Of a DNA stretch of 64,000 nt, positions 24,691 to 37,405 are shown one piece after another. The notes beneath the pieces are model-generated. The model ran no database searches and was not told where the DNA came from. It saw only the letters and a program-made list of their open reading frames with translations. Location: positions 509,154 through 573,153 of the forward strand of contig VWZL01000258.1 of the NCBI GenBank assembly GCA_013396915.1. Direction: 5' to 3'. Positions within the stretch are counted from its first letter, which is position 1; the number at the start of each line of letters is the position of its first letter. Origin of the DNA: Stercorarius parasiticus (lineage: Eukaryota > Chordata > Aves > Charadriiformes > Stercorariidae). A program made the position numbers and the translations under genes.

Positions 24691-27600
24691 CCTAAAAAGT
24701 GTTGAGGGGAAGAGAGACTATGCATAGAGTGAATTTAAACCCACTTTCATAGTGCCTGGCCGTTGGCAGCCTTTCATGGGCACTTCGTAAAAGGTTTACT
24801 GATTGACTACCAGCTGATGTCTGAAAACAGCACTGAGCAGAGAGCACAGGCTACACACAGCCATTTTTCTGTGGATTTACGCAGCCTCTGGCAGAGCAGA
24901 CTCCCAGGTCAGTTACTTCTGTTAAATAGTGCCAGCCATCAATCATATGCTGGTCTTCTTAATACTGAAATCCAAGTTTGTAGTACAGTAACCAAGTCTC
25001 CCAGACACACCTAACTACAGCTGAAGAAAGTCAGTTAGTGCTACGTTTAACAGTCACAAATATTGTGTGAAACATTTAAGTTCAAACATCTTTATGCTGT
25101 GTCTTAAATGTCTGGCTTGCCAAGGGTGAAGAGCATCTCAAATCAGCAGCCAGCATAGCTCATCTGGTGTGTGTTAGCCCAGAAATTCCGTGGTGCGCCT
25201 GAAAGCCACCTGTGGGGGACTTTGTTATGCTAAGGCCACATGAGGTGGAACTTTTTATTTATCTATCTCAGAATTGAATCACACTAGCAGAAATCCTAAT
25301 TTATAAGAATTATTTTAAAAAAACCCCAACCGTATACCTATAAATGAATGAAATGGTGCAACTATTGCTTCTTGTACTGAAGCAAGGAACTGTAATCTAG
25401 AGCAAAAATGGATTCAAAAGAAATAGAGTCAAATCATAAGCTATATGTTGACTGAGACAAGAAGAAAGGAGTATTTTTAGCAGAGAGGTATTACAGCCTA
25501 TCTTTAACACTGTATCGATAGTCTAGTCATGTCATAGAAGGAGGTGATGCTGCTGAACACTTCCAGTCTATCCAGATAGCAGCTGATTTCATTCCTGGAA
25601 AGGGAGTAGATTCAGATATTACACTTTGTGCTCCATCTCTGGGTTGGAACAGAGGTGTACCCATTTAAAATGAGTGCTGCGACTGCGAAAGAAAGCTCGG
25701 AAAAGCAAAGGATTTTCGGTCTCCTGATAAGAGAACTGAAATCTCATACAGGTTACACATACATATGTATGAACAGACAGTCATTTCCTTTATTTGGATT
25801 GCTACTTATGCTCTGTGATGGAATTCTAAAAATGCATTCCTCCATTGTCTTCTCAATCCAAACTGGAAATTGAGAATAACTTGGTGTTTCTGAGTAAAAC
25901 ATGTTTTTCCTTATTAAATGGGACTACTTTCTGGACACTCAAGACCCAATATTAATCTTTTCTGTGGAAGCAAGTGCACTGAAGTAAGCAGAGCAAGCGA
26001 GGAGAGAATCAGGCCCCAAAGTCCTTTAAGAAGGAAGTCTAGATGGATTTAAAATACAAGAAGTTTCAAAATAAGACTCATTTGAAAGGAAAGGTGCCAT
26101 GTCACAGCTAGTCAAAGGTGTGCTCACAGGGCAAAACCTGTATGAACAAGTACCAGGAAATCAGACAAGGTGGAAAAGATCCAAAACTTAAGGAGACTTA
26201 CCTGGCAGATTTATTTTAAAAGGACACATTATCAAGTACTCAGGCTGAGCTTTCCCTGTGAAATACTAATCAACTTCCACAAGCATCTAGGTTTTAAAAG
26301 AAAGTCCTCTTCACAATTATATTTAAAACATAAATTTGTCTTTCTTATAACTTAACATCATAACAAAAGCGTTATTTCTACCAAAACCCACAATAGTACC
26401 AGTCTGTAAGCCTGCAGTTTATTAAAATTATCTTCACAGGATACTCTAGATAAATGAACTGCTTTAAAGGACAGAATTACCATCTGAAGAGCCAAACAAG
26501 CAATTATTTCTCTAATCCTGTTTCCACCCACCAGAGAAATTAGGCAGATAATATAGACTCAGGTGTGAGTGGTTTGCAGTGATAGAGTGATGCCTCTTTC
26601 CTGGATAATACAGGTTTGCACTATTACCATCAAGATACTTCAGTACCTGGACAATATTGGCTCACAAATGAAGAGCAAGTGATTAAAGCTGAACCCAAAG
26701 GAGCAAACACTTAGGTTGCTAAACTGTAGGAGACATTATGAAATGTTTGTAGCCATGTTACAGTCTCTGGTGGCTGAGGAGATGTATCAGAGGTAAGACT
26801 TTCTAGTTGTATGCTCACCTAGGCTGTCTCACCTTAGTAAGATTGTCTTCATTTAAGTTTTCTGATATGCAAATGCAGTCTAGGAGCTGCACCTGTTCTC
26901 TGCTAGGTTTGCTGTGGGAGTACAGATCCCTTTCCAAGGTCGTAAGTTTTTGGCCTCAGTACTTTTTAATCCTGTAACTAATGCTGTTTGTCCTTGGGCG
27001 CAAAGTATTATTTCTGAAAATTAAGCTTTATTTCTCCATGAATGTCTGAAAACAGATAAATGTGTAAGACTGCCAGAGATTTTAAAAATAATCACTTTTT
27101 ACTTTAATTGGTATGCCTGAATTGGAAAAAAAACTTACTGAGGTTTGCTACTTTAATTTTTCCCTGTTTCTGAGGTATTTATTGGAATTAGAGCAGGATC
27201 TTTTCATTCTCTTTGACCTAGTAACTTTGATACTAAAACAGGAAGAGATGAAGGAAAGTCTAAAATAGCTTCTGAGAGGTACTTGCTTTTGAAGACTGCC
27301 TGTCTTCATTGGCCTCTAGGCTGTACTATCCAACTTAAAAATTGATCTGCTTTGGACAGCAGCTAGTGATTGTCTTACACTGCAATCCTCATAGATATTA
27401 CCAATGTTAAGCCAATACTTGCTGTTAGTGTTGCCATTATCTCCTGTAATTTGAATCCACCAGGAACATAAGAAGACAATATGCTTAAAAAGCACACATA
27501 TTTTTAAGATGGTGCCGTCATTCTCAGACAGAATGTATATTGATCTCTAATGAAGTAGACAATAGAAACTGTATTAAAAAATTATCTCTAAATAGACAAA

Positions 27601-29730
27601 GTACATATGCAAAGCCAACCAATTTGACGTGCAGCTAGTACAAGGTCTAGAGTTCAATGATGCTGCTGAATCCCCATGTTGTAGCATCTATGAGAAGTAC
27701 TTTCTGTCATCTTTGCCATTTTCTGGTGGATAAAGCCTGGCCTTAATTCATGATTTATTTCAACACCCTCCAAAACTCAGAACAGTGTGGTGTCTCCTGT
27801 AGTTACACAGGCTGCATCCCAAACATACCTTTCATTTGCTTCCTACAGAACCACAGATCGCATATGGGATCTCGTATTACCTCCAAAGTGGTTCACACCT
27901 GTAACTATGCTAAAAGACTAAATTTTTAGTGGATTGTGTAAAAGTGCCAGAGCTGAAGCAGGAGAACATTTCAATAATGAATAGCTGTTGGAGGGAAAAG
28001 AAAGTAGATTTAGTAGGCTTAAATAAGAGAACCATGAGGCTGTAGACATGGCTGATGTGTATAATTAATAGAGAAAGGGGAACCTTTGGAGAGAACTAGA
28101 AGTAAACAAGAAAAGGAAGATTAAAGAATTATAAAAAAAAAAAGTAATACAGAAGTGATCACGAAACCTTGAATAGGGTATTACTAAGGATAAGCACTAA
28201 TCTGAATAAGAGTGTGAGTGAACCCGTATTTGTATGTGATAGCTGACTTTTGTGCATGAGATACAGATAGAGGTAAATAACAGATTAGCTTGGTCCTATG
28301 CTCCAAGTGGGGAGAAGATATGAATAGATGGAAGGGAGTTTATCAGATTGCTGTTTCTATATTTTCTCTTCCAGAGTCCTATAGTTTTCTTGCATTAGTA
28401 GTTGATAGATACAGTTATGAGTCTACTTTTATCTCTTTTTCCACGAAGTAAGTCTGCTAATTAATTCAGAAAATAAATCTAGGCATAAACACACATTAGG
28501 TGTTACGATAACAACTTTGACATCACCTGCTTTTTTTTATGTGTGGCTGCTCAACATTTACTCTTATAGCTATGATACAGTATAACGTATCACTTACGGA
28601 AAGAACCAAGCAGAGAAGGGAATTTCATGTATATAATTTTTGGAATGGTTAACCTAGCCTCCCCTCAATTTGGCTGTGTAATGCCAGGCCTCCTTCCTTT
28701 CTTTATTTTACACTGCTGGACAGCAAGGAGTACTTCACAGCAAATCTCTTGTTACACTGAAAATGGTGGGTTATATATTCTGTGTGAACTTGCGGCAAGG
28801 TAGCTGCTCTTGGTGGAGAGCTACCCAGAACACTGTGAGAAATTGTTAGCTGGCTAGCTCGCCTGGGCCCTGAAGTTGCCTCGTGCAAAAGGTACACCCT
28901 GCTCAGAAAGTGTTGCCTAGGCTGGTCCTACTTACCAGTCCAGGTTTAGAGGTTGAGCTATGTAATAGTGTACAATAGTATGTGTATGTATTGTCAGAAT
29001 ATAAATGGTTATGTTTATAGAAACTATTTACAGGACCATTAGTGGTATGTAGCAGTGTAACAATGTGAAGGACATGTACCGTAGAGCCAAAAGCAAATTG
29101 CTACAGCAAGTGGAATCACAATTAAGAGTTGTGTTTTCTGGTAATAAATCTAATAGTCTGGCAGTCAGTTCTTCAGAATCTGGACCTAGTACAGATTATG
29201 AGTTAGTCACTCTTCTATCCCTCAGCTACCTAACAACTTGGACAGCCATTGAAGGCAGAGGGATGGGGTTTTGCCATTTGAGTTCAGTGACAGCAGGTTC
29301 TTACCAGTCCACTGCATTCACTCCCTTCTCTTCCCACCTACCCTCCCTGTGTTATGATTAATACTGCACTATGTTCAGTATTTCTTACCTGAGTGGGTCG
29401 GTTTATCTTCATAGTCTTTTGCATACCCAAATGATATGTACTTATCACTTTTATCTGATTACACCCATCAGAACTCAGCTCAGGCACCCTATTGTTTTCA
29501 CGAGAGACCTAAGTTCTTTTATTACATGGCTGCAGCTTTACAGCCTCAGCAGTGTTTCACCCAGTTAGCTAATGCAAACAAGAACAGCTGTTTTATTCTT
29601 GTTGTCTTTGTCACTTTGTTTTGTTAATTGTCACTTTATTTAAATAAATGCTCAGTTCAATTTATGAGGCCATTTTGGGGCAGGTGTACTGAATGGGACC
29701 AATGTTAACTCTGTAGAGAAAGCAGAATTT
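24691..29730. other. Upstream intergenic DNA, no gene seen
   Basis: AT-rich sequence upstream of the CpG island. Only short reading frames without recognisable domains occur on either strand. No transposon, RNA gene or exon was recognised. Confidence 0.6.
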
Positions 29731-29920
29731 CATAGAATCATAGAATCTTCATGGTTGGAAAGGACCTTTGAGATCATTGAGTCCAACCATACACGCACAA
29801 AAAACCCCCCCTACAATCTCTGACACTAGAGCATGCCCTGAAGTGCCAAATCTACATGTTTCTTAAATACCTCTAGGGATGGTGACTCAACCACCTCCCT
29901 GGGCAGGCTGTTCCAGTGCC
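29731..29920 (-). mobile_element. CR1 LINE 3' fragment, antisense
   Basis: The left edge begins with CATAGAATCATAGAATC, the reverse complement of the GATTCTATG repeats that end avian CR1 elements. It is followed by the usual CR1 3' terminal text (GGAAAGGACCTTTGAGATCA, GAGTCCAACC) and ends abruptly at TTCCAGTGCC. It is therefore a 5'-truncated copy of about 190 bases in minus orientation. No coding part remains. Confidence 0.92.
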
Positions 29921-32900
29921 ATTTATAAATTTAGCTAACTTGACTTTGCATTACTGCTATTTTATGCTGTAGCAGCTCTTTAAGGCCCCAGTAGAGGAAA
30001 GAAGTTCCAGACAGCTAAGCATAAGCACTGTACAAATATATAGGGAAGAGATTTCCTCTGCTACAGAACTTTTGATTTCTAAATACATAGTGGAAAACAG
30101 ATTATGGAAGCACAAAGTAGCAGTCTCATTACTGTTTGAGCTCATTTAAGTCATTTAAGTCTTCTGCTCAACTGTTGGTAGAAGTATACTGATTTCCTGA
30201 ACTGTTTCTGTTGCAAGTTTTAAGCCTTTACCATAATTTTTGATATTCTCCTTAAAATTCCAGGCCTAGAGCCTCTGGATATATGGCTAGTTTTCTATCA
30301 GGTTTTGATGAAAGCTTAAAACTTACGTTTAAAAACCCCGAAGTATCAAAATTCAAAAGGTATATTTAAATTGATGTGATTCTATTTAAGCAAATCCAGT
30401 GGGTTTATGGGACTTTATTTATAATTTTGTTATGATGGGGGTTTAACAACAGTCACTGGTGAGCTATATAACAAATCGCTAATGTAATGGATCAGGCCTT
30501 CTAAAAATACAATATTTGGAGGGCAGTAGGAAAAGCAAGTTGTCTCATGGATCTGGTTTCGTAAAAGCTCGTGTTCTCTGCCTTTGCTCCAGAGCTGTGA
30601 GGGCTAGAAACTTTTTTTTTTAGGGAAGTATTCTGTACTTAAAGCTGCAACATCAGAAACAGTACAGGTGCTATCTAAGATTGTGATAAAATGCGATGGG
30701 TTGAGGCTGATGCAACAGGCAAGAGAGTATGCTATAACAAGAAAAAGAGCCTGTGACAGAGCAGGGTTTCAGGAAAAAAGAGTGACCTCAGTCTGTTTTC
30801 TACTCTACACAAGAAAAGCAATGATGTGATAGTAGTGGAGGAAGCAGAGTGTTCTCCTTATTCTAGTTTCTTTCTCAGTTCCCCTCTTGATTTACTGATC
30901 GAAGGCTGAAGCCTGGGTGATAATGGCACAGAGTCTTTTATTCTTCTCTACCTATGTAAGAATGGTGCAGAGGCTTTTAAGCTGTAAATAAACATCCCAG
31001 CACTGAAGCCAGAACTGGTATGACTATGCAATTCTGTTGCTGTTTCCAAGAGTGTTGTCTTGGATGCTGTTGTGCTTATTACATGGCCTGTCTTGCTTTC
31101 AAGGCTAAGGAACCCCACACAGTGCTGTAACACATTAGTAACGGGCACTTGTAGAGGCTCAGGGTCTCTGCATTGCTGAGACCTGACCTGAAAGTGCATG
31201 TGACTTTTCTCACCTGAGGGTAGGGAAATAGAATTGCAAAGTCTTCAAATGTTGCTGTTTACCTAGACATCCAAATAAGAATATGAGACTACTGTTTAAG
31301 CCCTTGGGTGTATTTACAAATGCTCTTCCCAGCTTCAAGGATTGTGCTGCCAACAATTGGCTGCACCCAAAGACACTCCCTTAGATAGCATAGTGAGAAC
31401 TCAGTGCTGCTTGTATTCAGATCAACAGCAAACTCTTGTTGACCTACCTGGGTGTAGGGCTGGCGGCTGAGGGAGGATCTCTGCCTTCTCTACAGACTTG
31501 GAAAGCATTCCGACAGTGGGCTTATGTGATTGTGAATAGTAAGGCTGGACAGCATCTGCCAAACTGTTCATGATTTTCTTAAAGCAAGAGTTAGCTTCGT
31601 AAGCTGTATATTGGTCTGTAAGAAGATACGGGGAGTGTCCTGGTGACTTTATGAATGCTTCTGGGTAGGTCCAGATGAGTCTGCTGGAGTTCTGACAGTG
31701 GTCTAGACAGGTTAGAATGATGTTCTTGGGACAAAAATGCTATTCTTATTCTAAGGATACAGAACAAAAGGAAAAAGAAATTAGGATTGAAAATATGAAT
31801 GTTAGGATGCATCTGAAACACTGAGAGTCTCATTTTCCCAACAGTTCTTATCACTCGATAGGTGAATATGCCCACATTATCACTTACGATCTGTATGTGC
31901 CACACTCTGACAGTTCATATGGCCCCGGAGCCCACTGTGTCTTGTTCCATCCTATGAGAATACTTGGAGGAGGTGACTGTGCCATTAAAAGAAACTCATC
32001 TGTCATTGGATGATACTACGGGACCTGCCTGACTAGAAAAGTTGGACACACTGGTATGGTACTTGCTATTTTCAAAACATTTGCCCCTGTTGACTTCAGT
32101 TGCAGATGTAAGTGTTTTTAGTACTTCTGCAATCAGACTTCAGTGTCCAAGTCAAGCACCTAGAAAATGAAGAACACTGACTACCTGTGAAAAGTTTGGT
32201 TTAAGTGATGTGACTTGCATCACACAGGAACTCTGGCAGAAAAGAGGAGAGATTACAGCCCACCTGGTGAGGATTAAGGATATAATCCTGTCTCTTCCAG
32301 CAGGTACATGCTTGCTTGTTACAATCCTCCCAGCTTTTGACAGGAAATTCATGGAGGCCCTATGGAAACCAGTCTCTTTAACATACAGTTCTTCTCTAGA
32401 GCAGCCCCATCCTAACAACTCAGCTTGATACAGATGCTGTGGAGTGGCAACTTTCATGCAAAGCAAAAAATCTTGCTAAAGTTATAAACTGAAAATAATT
32501 TCCTGTTAATTAGAAGTTCTTATCAATAGATTATTAGTACTAGTAATATAATCAACCCCATTCATAATATAAAGACAAACTCGTGGTTAGAGCAAAAGTC
32601 TCAGAATCTGGATTCTCTATGTAGACTTCCAGTATAACTTCAGAGAAGAGAAACTGTGACCATTTATGTTAAAGGCTGGTGAAAGAGTGGGAAGAGATAG
32701 AATATAGGTAATAGCCAGTGACCAACTCTTGTTCTGTATTGCATATAATCCTTAACTATTTTCCACTTCACAAAAAAATGAGCAGCATCTCAAGGAAACA
32801 AATCTCCAAATCCTGGTTTTGCTGACTTGGATTGCAAAACACTTATTCTTATTTTGGTCCTCCACTGACATGCAGTAGTGTGATTTTTCTGGTTGCATGA

Positions 32901-34099
32901 AAAACCTGTTGTGTGAAGCATTAAAACCGAATAGCTACCATGAGTCGGTCTCCTGATCTTCCAATAGTTTCATTAAGCTGTGCATTTTAAAAGAGTGGCT
33001 TTAAAACCTTGAAAGAGTCTTGAATAAAACTGAAACTGGAAGAGACAGGGCCAGATTTAATCAAAGTATATATGACTCATCTTCCACTCTTTATCAATAT
33101 TTTGTGTGACAAAGTCACATAAACAGCATCTCTAGCTGAAAAATACTGTCTCCCTGAAAATGGAGCTAGTGATTCCCTCTCTAAAAGATGCTCTGCTTAT
33201 GAACAGCACAAGTTGAAACGGAAATGCTTAGCAGGAAGGTTAACCCGAAAACTGGACTACTAAGCTATAAAGCTCTTGATGCCTTTTATCATGGTGACCT
33301 ACATAAAAAAGTCCACCCCCACTAACTTCCATCCAATATGACCTGAAACTGTCAGGCACCATGGCCTCCCATGCATTTATTAGTTCTTTGATGTTACTGA
33401 AATTGAAGAATTCTCCTCATCCTCACCCTTTTTAGAAGAAAAATATTTCTGAAGTCATTGATGGTCTCTTCCCCACCCCACCCCCATATGAAGTATATGC
33501 CTTCTTATTTGTCATAAAATGCTGTAAAGTCATGAAATAATTAAGTAGCACTGCAAATGAGGATGCTGTCATCTCAAACTGTCATGAGCCTTATGGTTTT
33601 CTGAGGATTCCAGCAGTGTTTCCCAGACTGTGATTCATGTCTTTAACAGAACAGATCAGAGATTTTGGTAGAGAAGCCTGATCACATGCAGTGCATGCCC
33701 AAACCTGTTACAGTTCTTTACCCAGGGGCCAAATGCAACCACAAGTGTTTCTGTTTCGTCACCTTACCCCTTAACAGAAAAAACAGCTATTTAGATTTAT
33801 TGTGTTTGTTATTAAGTTCTCTTAATAGCTATGCAAAATGCCTCTTTTTCCATGCATATATCAAAGCCATATCATCATGAAAAAAAATTGAAAAATCAAT
33901 TCTGACTCCTTTTAATTGCTGCATGTGCTTCTGTGCCAAGACTGCTATAAGGGCCTGAGCTAGACTCTGTTCAGAAGATGTGCAATTGACAGAATACTTT
34001 GCCAAATTCTCACTGGCCATTTCTAGAAAGGAAAGCTCCCATTGATTTTGAGTTCTAAATCTTTTCCACTTTGGCTTGCATGGAAATGCTTGAAAGATG
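29921..34099. other. Intergenic DNA, no gene seen
   Basis: AT-rich, with short reading frames only (up to about 104 codons, composition not protein-like). A perfect 9-base doublet (TCATTTAAG twice) is at 30142 to 30159. No element was recognised. Confidence 0.55.
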
Positions 34100-35262
34100 A
34101 GAGCAACCAACATCATCTACCTGGAGTTATGCAAAGCATTTTACACTGTTCTGCATGACATCCTGGTCTCCAAATTGGAAAGGCATGGATTTGATGGATG
34201 GACCGCTTGGATAAGGAGCTGTCTAGATGGCTGCACTCAAAGGGTTGCAGTCAACAGATCAGTGTCCAAGTGGAAAGCAGTGACAAGTGGCGTTCCTCAG
34301 GAGCCAGTACCGGGACCAGTGCTGTTTAACATCTTTGACAGTGACATGGACAGTGGGATTGAGTACGCACCCTCAGCAAGCTTGCTGATGATACCAAGCT
34401 GCGTGGCACGATTGACACACTGGAGTGAAGACATGCCACCCAGAGGGACCTGTACAGGCTTGAGAGGTGAGCCCCGTGCAAACCTCATGAAGTTCAACCA
34501 GGCCAAGTGCAAGGTCCTGTACCTGGGTCATGGCAATCCCAGGCACAAATACAGGTTGGGCGGAGAATGGCTTGAGAGCAGCCCTGAGGAGAAGGACTTG
34601 GGGGTGCTGGTGGACGAGAAGCTCAACATGAGCAGGCAATGTGCACTTGCAGCCCAGAAAGCCAACTGCATCCTGGGCTGCATCAAAAGCAGCATGGCCA
34701 GCAGGTGGAGGGAGGTGATTCTGCCCGTCTGCTCTGCTCTGGTGAGACCCCACCTGGAGTACTGTGTCCAGCTGTGGAGTCCTCAGCACAAGAAGGACAT
34801 GGACCTGTTGGAAGAGGTCCAGCGGAGGGCCACGAAGATGATGAGAGGGCTGGGGCACCTATGCTATGAGGACAGGCTGAGAGAGTTGGGGTTGTTCAGC
34901 CTGGAGAAGAGAAGGCTCTGGGGAGACCTTATAGCTGCCTTCCAGTACCTGAAGGGGGCCTACAGGAAGGATGAGGAGGGACTCTTTATCAGGAAGTGTA
35001 GCGATAGGATGGTTTTAAACTGAAAGAGGGGAGATTTAGATTAGATATTAGGAAGAAATTCTTTACTGTGAGGGTGGTGAGGCACTGGAACAGATTGCCC
35101 AGGGAAGTTGGGGATGCCCCATCCCTGGAAGTGTTCAAGATGAGGCTGGATGGGGCTTTGAGCAGCCTGGTCTGGTGGGAGGTGTCCCTGCCCATGGCAG
35201 GGGGGTTGGAACTAGATGATCCTTAAGGTCCCTTCCAACCCAAACTATTCTGTGATTCTATG
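34100..35262 (+). mobile_element. CR1 LINE, 5'-truncated 1.16-kb copy
   Basis: GC-rich block with sharp edges in AT-rich surroundings. It starts inside the reverse transcriptase domain and runs through the C-terminal ORF2 region and 3' untranslated region to the terminal TTCTGTGATTCTATG. The 3' end has the standard CR1 text (GGTTGGAACTAGATGATCCT, AAGGTCCCTTCCAACCC). The 5' half, including endonuclease and the start of the transcriptase, is missing, as is usual for CR1 insertions. It lies about 10 kb upstream of the NFKB1 CpG island, oriented away from the gene. Confidence 0.95.
34106..35023 (+). pseudogene. CR1 ORF2 reverse transcriptase remnant, frameshifted
   Basis: The open frame up to the stop at 35021 to 35023 encodes the C-terminal part of a CR1-type non-LTR reverse transcriptase. 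Visible signs in order are the block IIYLELCKAFYTVLHDILVSK, the GVPQ turn (GVPQEPVPGPVLFNIF, diverged from the usual GVPQGSVLGPLLFNIF), then KCKVLYLG, the EEKDLGVLVDEKLNMS block, SALVRPHLEYCVQLWSP, and DLIAAFQYLKGAY. The catalytic A-D-D motif is present at about 34384 to 34392 but in another frame (offset +2). The copy therefore carries frameshifts on both sides of the active site and cannot be functional. Downstream of CSDR the C-terminus is also shifted and stops early. It is a neutral relic. Confidence 0.88.
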
Positions 35263-36180
35263 CATTAAAGAAAAGACACAATGGAGTTAGAGAGTGACGC
35301 ATACAGAAAAGTCACACCTAATTAATGGAGACCACCCAGAACTTAGTCCTGCCCTGAAATCTATAGAAGAAATAGATGTATTCTAGTTTTATCATCTAGT
35401 TTAAAAGGCATTTGAAAATTTCAACAATTTCCGAAATTTCCAGATTTGGTGATATTCACATCAGATATTAGAGAAGTACTTCTGAGCTGTGAACAGCAGC
35501 TCTGGAATCTCCAGACTTGCTGAAATAGATCTAAAAAAACCTAGGCAGCATGGCAGATTTCTACATCAATCTAAACTTGTTTAATGAAGACAAAGGAAAT
35601 TCTGAGTAAATGGAGCCAAGACTTCTCCATGTCTGTCTTGGCCGCACAAGAAAGGAGACGAACTTGACACAGAACAAACAGAAAAATCCCCAGTGGATTT
35701 CCATCTAATCCGTCGCATTAAACGCTAACCCACACAGGCAACTGGCTACAGTGCTCTGCTTGCCACTGCTTGAAAGTTTTCCGCAGTGCAACTAAATGCC
35801 AGAATTGTAGTACAAACAGAAGGTCACAGAGGTAAGGAAATGACTCCTAAAATAACAGCTTTCTGAACATTAAGTACATTACCACAGAGAAGAAACAGTA
35901 TGCTTGGGGATATCAGCAGAGGCATCTTGTCACTCAAGCCACCTGATGAAGATCTTATCACCTCAGAGGAGGCTACTTAAGGTGTCATATGACAGAGAGC
36001 CTGAAGAGCCCCTAACAGGAGTTGAGAATTCAGTTTTCTCTAGCTGCTACAGTGTATGGTTTATCAGGAAAACAGTGATAACAGAAAATACCCTGGTTTT
36101 TTTTCACTACATGTGTTATCTTTGAGACACTTAACAACAGGGTGAGTCTGAGTCAAGGTGTTTGTTTTTAGGGGCTGTGC

Positions 36181-36208
36181 TTTTTTTTTTTTTCCTTTTT
36201 TTTTTTTT
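36181..36208 (+). repeat. Long T tract
   Basis: Thirteen T, CC, then thirteen T. It is a simple repeat with no flanking features of a retrogene that I can see. Confidence 0.85.
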
Positions 36209-37381
36209 GTCCAGCGACGAAGTGTGGTGTGATGAGAAAGATGAGAAATCTTTTGCAAAGCCGTTCTGTTTCTGAGGAACTCATGTACTTCGTGATTCTG
36301 TAGGAAGGAATGTATTTAACCTCCTGAGAGATTTAGGGCCAGGATCTGTGGAGAGAATGTTAAATTGTGAGCCTGGCTGCTATAAGTGATTGCCGTTACC
36401 CTGTGAGTGTTTTTAGGCTGCGTCTCAATAGGATTTACCAGAAGTGATCACTGATGGCAAGCACAGCAAGCTTGTGTCCAGGGAAAGCCTCACCCTAGAA
36501 AATGAGTGGAACAATTGAACTAGGTGATTCTATGGGATATTTGGTGATAGCGGGAGCAATGTGATCCAGACTGATGTGATAGTCTCCTTGTTGGGGCAGA
36601 TAACTGACTTTGAGAGCCTGGGAAAGACTTTATTATGAGTTGTCTGTATGGTGCAAGGGCAGGGGGTCTTGTTTCCAGTTATATGGACAGGCTTTTGAGA
36701 AATGCCAGAGAGAAACTGACTGCTGTGGTAAAACGGGTAACAGTGACGCAGGGATGTTCTGCAGTCAAATTTAGGCTGTGATGTAGAAAACCAGAAAGCA
36801 GAACCTCCATACATCATTTTCTGAAATGTGCTTAATATTACATGCAGTGCCAGTCAGATTTGCAGAGCTAGCTTTGATATCCAGCTGAGAAAATGTCATC
36901 AGAAGGGAAGTTTGAAAGTCATTGGGAAGTGGCCACATAAAATGTGAGAGGTTATAGCAAGTGACTGCCACTGGGAGGTCCTGGTCCTCCAATTGCTTCA
37001 ACTGAGGGTGGGCCCAAGGTCTTCCTCACCACAGAAACCTATACAGCAGAAGCTAACAGTTTTAGATTTTCATTTGCTGGGGTGTCAGGACACTATAGGA
37101 TGTGATCCACCACCCACAAATTGGGCTGTAGCCAGAGTTGTACCATTGTGTTGCTTTCATAAGCTTATACAGAGAGACTCCTAAACTCTTTCTTTAAGAA
37201 AATGAAGGCCAAAGAGTTCCTTTATAGCTCTTCCAAGTAAGTTCACCTATTTTCATTGATCTGAAATGGATATTTATTATCAATACAATATTATACTGTT
37301 AAAGACCTCTCCATAACGTTAGTTACTATTTGGAGAACATGACATGCAATAGGTTTATGAAATCTGCAATCCACTGGTTGG

Positions 37382-37405
37382 ATTCATTGTATAATTCATT
37401 GTATA
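37382..37405. repeat. Perfect 12-bp tandem duplication
   Basis: ATTCATTGTATA occurs twice with no gap. It is a small local duplication, probably from replication slippage. Confidence 0.85.

Noticed and set aside
34373..34858. 161-codon antisense frame inside the CR1 copy
   Set aside because: It is a shadow of the reverse transcriptase remnant on the other strand.
37382..37405. Short direct repeats (also 30142 and 47602) as CRISPR-like arrays
   Set aside because: They are simple adjacent duplications of 9 to 12 bases without spacers in a vertebrate genome.
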